Part shown: in pieces, positions 26,309 to 35,051 of the stretch
How positions within the stretch are numbered: the first letter of the stretch is position 1
Layout: the number at the start of each line of letters is the position of its first letter
Source: Streptomyces sp. NRRL WC-3618
GTDB lineage: Bacteria; Actinomycetota; Actinomycetes; Streptomycetales; Streptomycetaceae
Reading direction: 5' to 3'
Length of the DNA stretch: 64,000 nt
Assembly (NCBI RefSeq): GCF_001280005.1
Contig: NZ_LGDW01000455.1
Coordinates: forward strand, 49,085 to 113,084
Notes under the pieces: model-generated
Told to the model about the DNA's origin: nothing
The model's database searches: none
The model's input: only the letters and a program-made list of their open reading frames with translations
Position numbers and translations under genes: made by a program

Positions 26309-28729
26309 ATGGCACAGGGCACGGTCCAGGTGACGCACACCGGTACATCGAGGTGGCGGCGCCGCACGGGTGAGTACGCGTCGCTCGCCGCCGCCCTGGA
26401 GGCCGCGGCGGACGGCGACGTCCTCACCGTCGCCCCCGGCACCTACCGGGAGAACCTCGTCGTCGAGCGGGCGGTGACGCTGCGCGGCCCGGAGGGCTCC
26501 CCCGGCTCGGTGCGCATCGCGCCCGTCGACGGCGTGCCCCTGACGGTGCGTGCCTCCGCGGTGGTCCAGGACCTGCATGTGGAGGGCCAGGACTCGACCG
26601 CGGCCGCCGTGCTCGTCGAGGAGGGCACCCCGGAACTGCTGGACGTGCGGATCGTCACGCGGTCCGCCGCCGGCATCGAGGTGCGCGGCGGCGCGCGCCC
26701 GACGGTGCGGCGCTGCACGGTCGACAACCCCGCGGGCGCAGGCATCGCCGTACTGGACGACGCGGGCGGGGTGTTCGAGGAGTGCGAGGTCGTCTCGGCC
26801 GGCCAGGCGGGGGTGACCGTGCGCGACGGTGGTCATCCGCGTCTGGAGCGCTGCCGGGTACACCACACCTCGGGCGTCGGGCTGTCGGTCTCGGGCGCGA
26901 ACTCGGCGCTGGAGGCGGTCGGTTGCGAGGTCTACGAGGCCAAGGGCAGCGGCGTCCAGGTCACCGGCCGGGCCACCGCCTTCCTCACCGACTGCGATGT
27001 GCACCGTACGTCCGCGGACGGCGTGACGCTCGACACCGACGCCGTACTGACGCTCGCCGACTGCCGTATCCACGACATCCCGGAGAACGCGGTCGATCTG
27101 CGGTCCCGCTCGGTCCTCACGCTGACCCGTACGACGGTGCGTCAGTTCGGGCGCAACGGGCTGTCGGTGTGGGACCCGGGCACCCGGGTGGACGCCAACC
27201 AGTGCGAGATCTTCGACAGCACCGGCGACTACCCGGCGGTGTGGATCAGCGACGGCGCCACGGCGGTTCTCGAGTCCTGCCGGGTGCACGACGTGCCGGA
27301 CGCGCTGTTCGTACTCGACCGGGGCTCTCGCGCGGACGTCATCGACAGTGACCTCTCGCAGGTGCGCAACACGGCTGTGTCGGTCAGTGACGGCGCGACG
27401 GCGCAGCTCGACGACTGCAGGATCCGGGACGCGGCGACGGGCGCCTGGTTCCGCGACCACGGCAGCGGAGGCACGCTCAACGGCTGCACGGTGGTCGGCA
27501 CCCAGACCGGCGTGATCGTCACCAAGGGCGCCGATCCCACCATCGAGCGCTGCACGGTCGACTCCCCCACCGAGGCGGGTTTCTATGTGTCCGCGGGCGG
27601 CCGGGGCAGCTTCCTGCAGTGCCGGGTGACGGGCAGTGAGGGCTACGGCTTCCATGTGATAGACGGCTGCCGAGCGACGCTGACGAAGTGCCGTACGGAG
27701 CGATGCGCGCGTGGGGGCTACGAGTTCGCCGACGGCGGCTCCGGCACGGCCTCCGGCGGCGGGCCGGTCGTCGAGGACTGCACCAGCGACGAGAGCGGGG
27801 CGCTGCGGCCGTCCCCGGTGCCGGAGACGGCCGTACAGACGATGGTGGCTCAGTCGCCGGGGCTGCTGGGCTCGGTCCCGGACCAGCGCATCACCGAGCC
27901 TGAGCCGGAGGTGGCCGCCCGGTCCCCCAAGGACGTCCTCGGTGAACTCGACGCACTGGTGGGCCTGGAGAGCGTCAAGCGCGAGGTGCGGGCCCTCACC
28001 GACATGATCGAGGTCGGCCGGCGCCGGCAGCAGGCGGGCCTCAAAGCGGCCTCCGCACGACGCCATCTGGTCTTCACGGGCTCCCCCGGTACCGGCAAGA
28101 CTACGGTCGCCCGGCTCTACGGCGAGATCCTGGCGGCGCTCGGCGTCCTGGAGAAGGGGCATCTCGTCGAGGTGTCCCGGGTGGACCTGGTCGGCGAGCA
28201 CATCGGTTCCACGGCGATCCGCACCCAGGAGGCCTTCGACCGGGCGCGCGGCGGTGTGCTGTTCATCGACGAGGCGTACGCCCTGTCCCCGGAGGACTCC
28301 GGCCGTGACTTCGGCAAGGAGGCCATCGACACGCTGGTGAAGCTGATGGAGGACCACCGTGAGGCCGTGGTGGTGATCGTCGCGGGCTACACGGCCGAGA
28401 TGGAGCGCTTCCTTTCGGTCAATCCCGGGGTCGCCTCCCGTTTCTCGCGGACCATCACCTTCGGTGACTACGGCCCCGAGGAACTGCTGCGGATCGTGGA
28501 ACAGCAGGCGGAGGAGCACGAGTACCGGCTCGGCCCCGGCTCCTCCGAAGCCCTGCTGAAGTACTTCGAGGCGATCCCCAAGGGGGCGACGTTCGGCAAC
28601 GGCCGTACGGCGCGGCAGACCTTCGAGGCGATGGTCGAGCGGCACGCGGGCCGGGTCGCCCAGCACGCCGAGCCGAGCACCGACGACCTGACCCTGCTCT
28701 ACCCGGAGGACTTGCCCGAGCTGCCCTGA
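26309..28729 (+). CDS. Parallel beta-helix repeats fused to a SpoVK/CbbX-type AAA+ ATPase
   Basis: The protein has 806 residues. Residues 1 to about 520 are right-handed beta-helix repeats of about 23 residues (periodic CxVHxxxxxGVxVxxGAxxxLxxC units; the CRVH/CRIH/CDVH pattern recurs more than ten times). After an acidic linker the AAA+ domain (about 560-806) shows GSPGTGKTT (Walker A, about 591-599), VLFIDEAYAL (Walker B, about 650-659) and the arginine-finger region NPGVASRFSRTI. The AAA part resembles SpoVK, CbbX and the ESX ATPase EccA. No signal peptide: the helix acts inside the cell, perhaps as substrate receptor. It overlaps the next gene's end by 31 bp. Confidence 0.92.
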   Translation: MAQGTVQVTHTGTSRWRRRTGEYASLAAALEAAADGDVLTVAPGTYRENLVVERAVTLRGPEGSPGSVRIAPVDGVPLTVRASAVVQDLHVEGQDSTAAAVLVEEGTPELLDVRIVTRSAAGIEVRGGARPTVRRCTVDNPAGAGIAVLDDAGGVFEECEVVSAGQAGVTVRDGGHPRLERCRVHHTSGVGLSVSGANSALEAVGCEVYEAKGSGVQVTGRATAFLTDCDVHRTSADGVTLDTDAVLTLADCRIHDIPENAVDLRSRSVLTLTRTTVRQFGRNGLSVWDPGTRVDANQCEIFDSTGDYPAVWISDGATAVLESCRVHDVPDALFVLDRGSRADVIDSDLSQVRNTAVSVSDGATAQLDDCRIRDAATGAWFRDHGSGGTLNGCTVVGTQTGVIVTKGADPTIERCTVDSPTEAGFYVSAGGRGSFLQCRVTGSEGYGFHVIDGCRATLTKCRTERCARGGYEFADGGSGTASGGGPVVEDCTSDESGALRPSPVPETAVQTMVAQSPGLLGSVPDQRITEPEPEVAARSPKDVLGELDALVGLESVKREVRALTDMIEVGRRRQQAGLKAASARRHLVFTGSPGTGKTTVARLYGEILAALGVLEKGHLVEVSRVDLVGEHIGSTAIRTQEAFDRARGGVLFIDEAYALSPEDSGRDFGKEAIDTLVKLMEDHREAVVVIVAGYTAEMERFLSVNPGVASRFSRTITFGDYGPEELLRIVEQQAEEHEYRLGPGSSEALLKYFEAIPKGATFGNGRTARQTFEAMVERHAGRVAQHAEPSTDDLTLLYPEDLPELP

Positions 28730-31125
28730 GGCCCGGCCCCGGGCCGCTGCCCGGGCACCGCCTCGCGGGGCCGCAGCCGGGCCAGCAGCTCTTCGCGTTC
28801 CTCGGCGAAGGCCGGATCGGCCTGGTAGTCGGAGTGGCCGAGGATCGGCGAGGGCAGCGGATGCTTCTTGTCCCTGCCGTAGGCGAGCGGGTCCTTCAGC
28901 GGTGCGCGGTCCACTTCGGGGCCGCAGTCGCCGGGCAGGTGTACGGGGCCGCCGATGGGGTCGGTGAGCCGGTACAGGTTGCGCCAGCAGGCCACGTCGT
29001 GGTGCAGCGAGGTGAGCGCGGCGGGGCCGAAGTGGGCCGGGAACCAGCGCCCGTACAGGCGCTCCAGCGGTGAGCCGTACGTCAGCAGCCCGACGCGTCC
29101 GCGCACGGACGGCTTCAGCTGCCAGGCGGCGGCTGCCGCGAGGACGCTGCCCTGGGAGTGGCCGGAGATGACCAGGCGGCCGCCGGTGGCCTCGGTCCAG
29201 GTGGCCATCCGCCAGGTCAGGTCGGGCACGGCACGCTCGGCGTAGCAGGGCGGCGCGAAGGGGTGGGAGGCACGCGGCCAGAAGGTGCCGACGTCCCACA
29301 GGATCCCGATGGTGCGCCGCGCCGCCGGGTCCTTGTAGGCGCGCCGCCCCCAGGTGACGAACAGCAGGAAGCCGACTCCGATCAGCCAGGAGCCGAGAGC
29401 CTGGGAGGTGTCGGCGGCGCCTTGGACGAACGCGTACGAGGAGTGCGAGGCCTCTGCGGGGGTGTCGTGCGTGATCTGTGCTCCGGCGAGCGCGGTGGCG
29501 CCCAGGAGCAGTGTCACCGTGGAGGTGATGCCGACGATGCGGGGCGCCCGGTCGGTGAGGGCGGCCATCGCGCGCATGCTGGCGATCCGGCGGGTGCGCA
29601 CGGCGTCCATGGGCGCTCCGGAACCGTCGTCGTAGTCCTGCTCCACGGCGTCCAGTTCGCCTCGGCGCAGTTGCAGGGTGCGCCGGGCCAGCCAGCCGAT
29701 CAGTCCCAGGACGACCAGGAGGACGGCCGGGATCACGGATGCCTGCCAGGTCAGCAGGACGGGTGGGCCGTCGATGGTGCCGCCGGTGCCGTCCAGCCAG
29801 TCGGCGACGCGCTGGGACACGCCGCCGGACATCACACCGCCCAGCGCGCAGGCGAGCATCGCGACGGCGGGGCCTCCGAGGCCGCGCATGGCGGCGCGCG
29901 GGTCGGGGTGGGCGCGGTACAGCAGGTGGGCGACGACCGCCAGGAGGACGACGATGACGCCCTGGAGGAGGGCGAGCGCGCCGAAGGTCGTGTCGCCCGG
30001 CAGCCGCCCCGCCGATGTCCACCCGGGCCGGGACCAGCCGGCGTACACGGCCGTCAGGAGCAGCAGGGCGAGCGCGCCGCCCGGGAGGAGGCGGACGAGC
30101 CCGGCGTCCAGTGCCTGGTCTATGCGTCTCTCGCTGCGCCCTCTGCGGCACACCACCCACACCACGGCGACGGCCCCGCCGATCAGCGCGACGTACAGGA
30201 GTCCGGCCAGGGTCGCCAGGGTCGCGGGACCGCCGGGCTCACGGTCGTGGCGGGCGGCGGCGGAGCCCAGGGCGGCGGCGACCGTCAGCAGGCCGGCCGC
30301 GGTGTGCGCGGCGCGCAGCCGGGCGACCAGTCGCCGTCCGTACCAGAACCCGGGCCGCCCGAGCGCCGTGCGGACGTTGTCGTCGGCGGCCTCGGGGGCG
30401 TGGGTCATCGGCCGCTGGGACTCGTAGGCCCGCCAGGTGCGGCGGGACAGGAACCACAGCAGGCCGGTGAGGATGGCGGGCACCACGGCGGCCAGGGCGA
30501 GGCGGCGGCCCGGAGCACTCCACCAGCCGCCGCCCGACACGGTCGGGGAGAGGAAACCGAGCCACGAGTGGGCGTCGGCACACGCGCGGGTGCCCGCGCA
30601 CTGCCAGGCCGTGAGGTCGAGGGCGACCTCGCAGGCGGCGGCGACCAGGAGGACGGTGAGGGTCAGGCCGGCGAGACGCACCAGGAGGCCGTAGAAACGG
30701 ACCGTGCGCTGCCGGTCGCGGGCGGTGGGGCGCATCCAGTGGGCGAGGTTGACCACCATGAACGGCAGCAGCAACAGCCACAGGGCGCGCGTGCCGTTGC
30801 CGGAGGTGAGGTTGCACCAGACGTACGCCTCGCGCACCGGTGCGCCGTTCGGATCGGCGGGCCGGTCCTCCGCGTCGACGTCGTCCACGCGCCGGAAGAC
30901 GGCGGCCGTGTCGTCGCCGCTGATGCGGACGGTCCGCGGATCGTTGAGCATCTTCTCGGGTGTGGCGCCGCCCACCCCGTGGACGAGTAATTCCAGAGCG
31001 ATGTCGGTGGCCGCCTCGGCTCCGGTCCGCTCGGTTTCTTCGGGTGAGGTTTCTTCGGGCGACTCGGCCACGCCGTTCGCCCCGGTCTTCAAGACGTGTT
31101 CCCGCGCTTGTTCCACTGTTCGCAC
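28699..31125 (-). CDS. Large integral-membrane serine hydrolase-like protein
   Basis: The protein has 808 residues. An N-terminal alpha/beta-hydrolase-like start (ALELLVHGVGGATPEKML, with the oxyanion HGVGG) is followed by about ten membrane helices (110-590), then a C-terminal segment with the nucleophile elbow ISGHSQGSVLAAAA and a late acidic and His region (HHDVACWRN). The hydrolase fold therefore appears split around a membrane block. The HGxGG plus GHSQGS pair suggests lipase or esterase activity at the membrane; substrate unknown. GTG 31125 directly abuts GGGGAA; GTG 31116, 9 bases from it, may be the true start. The 3' end overlaps the AAA+ gene by 31 bp. Confidence 0.85.
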   Translation of the reverse strand: MRTVEQAREHVLKTGANGVAESPEETSPEETERTGAEAATDIALELLVHGVGGATPEKMLNDPRTVRISGDDTAAVFRRVDDVDAEDRPADPNGAPVREAYVWCNLTSGNGTRALWLLLLPFMVVNLAHWMRPTARDRQRTVRFYGLLVRLAGLTLTVLLVAAACEVALDLTAWQCAGTRACADAHSWLGFLSPTVSGGGWWSAPGRRLALAAVVPAILTGLLWFLSRRTWRAYESQRPMTHAPEAADDNVRTALGRPGFWYGRRLVARLRAAHTAAGLLTVAAALGSAAARHDREPGGPATLATLAGLLYVALIGGAVAVVWVVCRRGRSERRIDQALDAGLVRLLPGGALALLLLTAVYAGWSRPGWTSAGRLPGDTTFGALALLQGVIVVLLAVVAHLLYRAHPDPRAAMRGLGGPAVAMLACALGGVMSGGVSQRVADWLDGTGGTIDGPPVLLTWQASVIPAVLLVVLGLIGWLARRTLQLRRGELDAVEQDYDDGSGAPMDAVRTRRIASMRAMAALTDRAPRIVGITSTVTLLLGATALAGAQITHDTPAEASHSSYAFVQGAADTSQALGSWLIGVGFLLFVTWGRRAYKDPAARRTIGILWDVGTFWPRASHPFAPPCYAERAVPDLTWRMATWTEATGGRLVISGHSQGSVLAAAAAWQLKPSVRGRVGLLTYGSPLERLYGRWFPAHFGPAALTSLHHDVACWRNLYRLTDPIGGPVHLPGDCGPEVDRAPLKDPLAYGRDKKHPLPSPILGHSDYQADPAFAEEREELLARLRPREAVPGQRPGAGPQGSSGKSSG

Positions 31126-31382
31126 TTCCCCGTTGTCCGTGCTTCCCCCGTGCCGCGCCGGCGGCCTGTGTCGTGTGCGAAATCGCTGCCGGGCGGGACA
31201 GGATGATCTCCGCCCGCTGGACTCCGTACACCTCTCGTCACGGAATCTCCCCGATCCGTGTGACGAGCAAGGAGTCCGTGTTGTCAGAGTGGCATGTTCG
31301 CGTCGTTACGGGCAGTGGCGCGACGAGTACCGGCCCATGCGAGTATGGGACGTCCGCCGGGCCGATAGCAGGAGGAAAGTCC

Positions 31383-31499
31383 TTGTCGGAGCGGGTTCGC
31401 AGCAGGTTCGCAGCGGGTGTGCGGGACGTGTCGGAGTTGGTGGGGGCGAGTGGACCGGCAGGCCCGGAGGAACCCCGGAAGGACGTGGAGCGGCCGTGA
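31383..31499 (+). CDS. Small ORF coupled to the DeoR gene
   Basis: A 38-codon frame starts at TTG 31383, with GGAGGA 6 bases ahead, a near-perfect ribosome-binding site. It ends with TGA overlapping the DeoR GTG (GTGA, 31496-31499). The predicted peptide is hydrophilic (SERVRSRFAAGVRDVSELVG then a Pro/Glu-rich end) with no signal or repeated amino acid that would suggest attenuation. It may act only by translational coupling. Whether the peptide is made is unknown. Confidence 0.45.
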   Translation: MSERVRSRFAAGVRDVSELVGASGPAGPEEPRKDVERP

Positions 31500-32314
31500 A
31501 CGACAACCAGAACCTCCTCGCGGAGCAACGCCGCGCCCTCATCCTCGACGAGGTACGGCGTCGCGGGGGCGTTCGCGTCAACGAACTGACCCGCACGCTC
31601 GGCGTGTCGGACATGACGGTTCGCCGTGACCTCGACGCGCTGGCCCGCCAGGGCGTTCTGGAGAAGGTCCACGGTGGTGCGGTGCCGGTGGTCGAGGCGA
31701 GCACTCATGAGCCGGGGTTCGAGGCCAAGTCCGGCCTGGAGCTGACCGCCAAGGAGGACATCGCGCGGGCCGCGGCGGAGTTGGTCTCGGCGGGCTCGGC
31801 GATCGCCCTGTCGGGCGGTACGACGACGTACGCGCTGGCGCATCAGCTGCTGGACGTGCCGGATCTGACCGTCGTGACCAACTCGGTGCGCGTCGCCGAT
31901 GTCTTCCACACCGCGCAGCGCGTGTCGGGGCAGCGGCAGGGGGCGGCGACGGTGGTGCTGACCGGTGGGGTGCGGACGCCGTCCGACTCACTGGTGGGGC
32001 CGGTGGCCGACCGGGCGATCGCGTCACTCCACTTCGATGTGCTGTTCCTCGGAGTGCACGGGATATCGGTCGAGGCGGGACTGTCGACGCCGAACCTCGC
32101 GGAGGCGGAGACGAATCGGCGGCTGGTGCAGTCGGCTCGGCGGGTTGTGGTGGTCGCCGACCACACCAAGTGGGGGACGGTGGGGCTCAGTTCGTTCGCC
32201 GCGTTGGAGCAGGTGGATACGTTGGTGACGGACTCGGGGTTGGCGCCTGAGGCTCGGGGTGAGGTTTCGGAGCATTTGCGGCGACTTGTAGTCGCCGGGG
32301 AGGTTGGCGCCTAA
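31496..32314 (+). CDS. DeoR-family sugar regulator
   Basis: The protein has 272 residues. An N-terminal DeoR helix-turn-helix (about 8-60: RRGGVRVNELTRTLGVSDMT, VRRDLDALARQGVLEKVHGG) precedes the sugar-phosphate-sensing domain with SGGTTTYALAHQL, TNSVRVADVF and the acid pair in EAETNRRLVQSA. Ligands of this family are phosphorylated sugars. GTG 31496 has GGAG 5 bases upstream. There is no sugar gene next to it, so its targets are elsewhere. Confidence 0.93.
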   Translation: MNDNQNLLAEQRRALILDEVRRRGGVRVNELTRTLGVSDMTVRRDLDALARQGVLEKVHGGAVPVVEASTHEPGFEAKSGLELTAKEDIARAAAELVSAGSAIALSGGTTTYALAHQLLDVPDLTVVTNSVRVADVFHTAQRVSGQRQGAATVVLTGGVRTPSDSLVGPVADRAIASLHFDVLFLGVHGISVEAGLSTPNLAEAETNRRLVQSARRVVVVADHTKWGTVGLSSFAALEQVDTLVTDSGLAPEARGEVSEHLRRLVVAGEVGA

Positions 32315-32361
32315 GAGGGTGCCTTGGTACGTGCGTTGCGGGTGCGGGTGGTTCGTGGCTT

Positions 32362-32386
32362 GTCGCGCAGTTCCTCGCGCCCCTTA
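32362..32386. repeat. Intergenic repeat, copy 2
   Basis: GTCGCGCAGTTCCTCGCGCC followed by CCTTAG matches the element at 4750-4774. Here it fills the 74-bp gap between two convergent genes. Confidence 0.6.
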
Positions 32387-32388
32387 GG

Positions 32389-33522
32389 TCAGTTGGGCCA
32401 CATGCCTGTTTTCAGGAAGCCGTCGATAGTCGCTCCGTACGGCGCGATGTTCAGGTTCTGGTCTTTCAGCCACTCGTCCGAGTAGTACTTGTCCAGGTAG
32501 CGGTCGCCGGGGTCGCACAGGAGGGTTACTACGCTGCCCTGTTGGTCCTGCGCCACCATCTCCGCCACGATCTTGAGGGCGCCCCACAGGCCTGTGCCCG
32601 TGGAGGCGCCCGCCTTGCGGCCGATGGCCTGTTCCAGGGCTCTTACGGCGGCGATGCTCGCCGCGTCCGGGACCTTCATCATGCGGTCCACCGCGCCGGG
32701 GACGAAGCTGGGTTCCATACGGGGGCGGCCGATGCCCTCGATGCGCGAGCCGCAGTCGCAGGTGACGTCCGGATCGCCGGTGGTCCAGCCCTCGAAGAAA
32801 CAGGAGTTCTCCGGGTCCGCGACACAGATACGGGTGTCGCGCTGCGTGTAGTGGACGTAGCGGGCCAGCGTCGCCGAGGTGCCGCCGGTGCCGGCCGTGG
32901 CGACGATCCACGCGGGCTCCGGGAAACGTTCCAGCTCCAGTTGGCGGAAGATGGATTCGGCGATGTTGTTGTTTCCGCGCCAGTCCGTGGCCCGTTCCGC
33001 GTAGGTGAACTGGTCCATGTAGTGGCCCCCCGTCTCCGCCGCGAGGGCTGCCGAGGCCTCGTACAACTTGCGGGAGTCGTCCACGAAGTGGCACCGGCCG
33101 CCGTGGAACTCGATGAGTCGGCACTTCTCGGCGCTGGTCGTGCGGGGCATCACCGCGATGAAGGGCACGCCGATCAGCTTCGCGAAGTACGCCTCCGAGA
33201 CGGCGGTGGAGCCGCTGGACGCCTCGATCACCGGGCGGCCGGGGCGGATCCAGCCATTGCACAGTCCGTAGAGGAAGAGCGAGCGGGCGAGGCGGTGTTT
33301 GAGGCTGCCCGTGGGGTGGGTCGACTCGTCCTTCAGATACAGGTCGATACCCCAATTCTCCGGCAGCGGGAAGCGCAGCAGATGGGTGTCGGCCGAGCGG
33401 TTGGCGTCGGCCTGGACCTTGCGGACGGCCTCTTTGAGCCAGGCGCGGTAGTCGGCATCGCTGCGGTCGACGTCGAGCGTGTCGACGGTTTCGGCGGTCC
33501 CGGTGGGGTCGAGGGTGCTCAC
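32389..33522 (-). CDS. PLP-dependent cysteine desulfhydrase-like enzyme (Cds1 type)
   Basis: The protein has 377 residues and the beta-substituting PLP fold II. The PLP lysine is Lys75 in [11 protein letters not shown]; the phosphate-binding Gly/Thr loop is [15 protein letters not shown] and the substrate Ser/Asn region is [14 protein letters not shown]. The two extra Cys/Trp-rich segments ([19 protein letters not shown]) match the mycobacterial Cds1 branch, which degrades L-cysteine to sulfide, pyruvate and ammonia. GTG 33522 has AAGGAG 6 bases upstream. The frame stays open upstream (to 33966), but that part lacks family sequence. Desulfhydrase versus synthase activity is inference. Confidence 0.88.
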   Translation of the reverse strand: MSTLDPTGTAETVDTLDVDRSDADYRAWLKEAVRKVQADANRSADTHLLRFPLPENWGIDLYLKDESTHPTGSLKHRLARSLFLYGLCNGWIRPGRPVIEASSGSTAVSEAYFAKLIGVPFIAVMPRTTSAEKCRLIEFHGGRCHFVDDSRKLYEASAALAAETGGHYMDQFTYAERATDWRGNNNIAESIFRQLELERFPEPAWIVATAGTGGTSATLARYVHYTQRDTRICVADPENSCFFEGWTTGDPDVTCDCGSRIEGIGRPRMEPSFVPGAVDRMMKVPDAASIAAVRALEQAIGRKAGASTGTGLWGALKIVAEMVAQDQQGSVVTLLCDPGDRYLDKYYSDEWLKDQNLNIAPYGATIDGFLKTGMWPN

Positions 33523-33619
33523 GTCAGGCTCCTTGTGGTGCGCTCGCCGACGGCTTCTCGGGCAGCCGGACACATCGATCATAGACACCTTTCGCACGCC
33601 TCTCACCTGCATAAACACA

Positions 33620-33638
33620 CCTTTGGGAGACCCAAAGG
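33620..33638. promoter_or_regulatory. Perfect small hairpin/palindrome upstream of the Cds1-type gene
   Basis: CCTTTGGG, loop AGA, CCCAAAGG: 8-bp arms, 98 bp before the gene. It could be an operator or a leader hairpin. The rest of the 334-bp gap 33523-33856 shows only an open but unremarkable frame continuous with the Cds1-type gene. Confidence 0.4.
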
Positions 33639-33856
33639 CGGGCCTGGGGCGAGGGGGTGGGGGAAGTGCGATGGGGGCTCGCGGTCCCCGGGGCGCATCC
33701 CGGTGAGTGCTTCCACCGGTTGCCGCGGAGCGCCGGACGTACTGGTGCTCGAGGCCGGGGGCGGGCAGACTGCACGGCACGGGGGCGCGCGCTGGATCAT
33801 GTTCCAGCGCGGGATCACACGCATCTCGGCGGAAGCCGACAAGGGGGCGGAGCATC

Positions 33857-34180
33857 ATGGCGGAGCCGGAGTTCACGGCCACGGGCGTGCGGATCGGGAA
33901 GAGGCTGCGTTCCCTCACCCGGGCCGGACAGGTCCGGATCAGCGGCGGCAGGCTGGAGCTGCTCACCAGCTACGGAAGCGAGATCGACAGCGCTCCCGTG
34001 CAGGCGGTGCGCGCGTCGAAGCCCTGGTTCGCGAACAACGACCGGGCCCTGGCGGATGTCAACGGCACGCGCTACCAGTTGACTCTCGGGGAACACGACC
34101 CCGCGCCGGGCGAGCCCGGTCCGCCCGCCGCACGCCGGTTCATCGAGGCCGTACGCAAGGCGGCGGGGCGCGGGCACTGA
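33857..34180 (+). CDS. Small conserved cytosolic protein, unknown
   Basis: The protein has 107 residues. ATG 33857 has GCGGAG 5 bases upstream. It looks like a beta-rich domain: [40 protein letters not shown], then [19 protein letters not shown] and a final amphipathic helix [11 protein letters not shown]. The pattern resembles a PH-like fold, but I cannot name a family. It stands alone between the Cds1-type gene and the anti-sigma-type ATPase. Confidence 0.75.
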   Translation: MAEPEFTATGVRIGKRLRSLTRAGQVRISGGRLELLTSYGSEIDSAPVQAVRASKPWFANNDRALADVNGTRYQLTLGEHDPAPGEPGPPAARRFIEAVRKAAGRGH

Positions 34181-34420
34181 ACAGGGCGGGGACCGTGGGG
34201 CCGTATCTCGCGCGGGCCCCTGGCGCGGCCGGATCCGGGCCGCGAGTTGCGGGTTTCCGTCCCTTGAGCCACGCTTGTCACACATCACTCTGGGTCTACC
34301 GGCGATAACGCTGCGAACCAGCCCGTCGGCCATCGACAGCAGGCGGCCGTTGCACGTAGGCAATCTGCTGGATCCGATCTCGTGTCTTCTTCCGGACCTC
34401 AATTCGGGGAGTCGCAAGCC

Positions 34421-34996
34421 GTGATCAGTCACCCAAGCAGGCACTGCGCGGTGGAGCTCCAAGCCCTGCCGTCGCGGATCGGCCAGGTCCGCAGAATCCT
34501 CTGCGCACAATTGCGCTACTGGCATCTGGATCCCTTGATAGACCGGGCTTCGCTCGGTGTGACCGAACTGCTGACCAACGTCCACCGGCACGCCCAGCCC
34601 GACAAGCTGTGCACCGTGGAGATCGAGGTCCTGCTCGACCGGCTCACGGTCTCGGTGCACGACCACGACCCCCGCATTCCCGAGCTGCGGAACGCGGATC
34701 CCGGCGCCACCTGTGGACGCGGCCTGGCGATGGTCGCCGCGGTGAGCGAGAGCTGGGGTGTGCGGCCGGACGGCGAGTCCGGGAAGGTCGTGTGGTTCAC
34801 GCTGCCGACGGTCGCGCCGGTCCTGACGGCCCCGGAGACCAGGCTCGCGACGGCGACACCCGTATGCCAGCCGGTCGAGGAGAAGCTGTGTGACGGCGCG
34901 GGGTACGACGAGCCGCTGTACGACAAGGGAGTCAAGCCGGGGGTTCACCGGCGCAGGCCGGAACACGCTCCCGCCCGGTCGGCCGTTGCCGGCTGA
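34421..34996 (+). CDS. Anti-sigma-factor-type ATP-binding protein (HATPase_c_2)
   Basis: The protein has 191 residues. The GHKL ATP site is shown by the N-box VTELLTNVHRHA and the G-box GRGLAMVAAVSESWGV, with the D of VHDHDP between them. This is the RsbW/SpoIIAB-like fold used in Streptomyces to bind anti-anti-sigma factors or sigma factors. GTG 34421 has GGGGAG 9 bases upstream; GTG 34382 is an alternative without one. The C-terminal 55 residues are polar and probably disordered. No partner gene is adjacent. Confidence 0.86.
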   Translation: MISHPSRHCAVELQALPSRIGQVRRILCAQLRYWHLDPLIDRASLGVTELLTNVHRHAQPDKLCTVEIEVLLDRLTVSVHDHDPRIPELRNADPGATCGRGLAMVAAVSESWGVRPDGESGKVVWFTLPTVAPVLTAPETRLATATPVCQPVEEKLCDGAGYDEPLYDKGVKPGVHRRRPEHAPARSAVAG

Positions 34997-35004
34997 CCGG
35001 GCGG
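34971..35004. terminator. Hairpin between convergent genes
   Basis: CCGCCCGGTC (34971-34980) pairs with GACCGGGCGG (34995-35004), with an inner GCC/GGC pair. It overlaps the last codons of the ATPase gene and lies 48 bp from the ABC permease stop. Confidence 0.75.
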
Positions 35005-35051
35005 TGACCAGCGGTGTCCCCCCTCCCTTCCTGGTCGGCCGTGCCCGTGCG

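Noticed and set aside
25415..30160. A 1581-codon open frame on the minus strand
   Set aside because: It is antisense to well-supported genes (membrane protein, beta-helix/AAA+, and part of the hydrolase gene in another frame), is Arg/Pro/Gly/His-rich and has no domain. High GC leaves shadow frames open.
34971..35004. The hairpin as an operator for the ABC operon
   Set aside because: It is at the 3' ends of two convergent genes, so termination is the simpler explanation.
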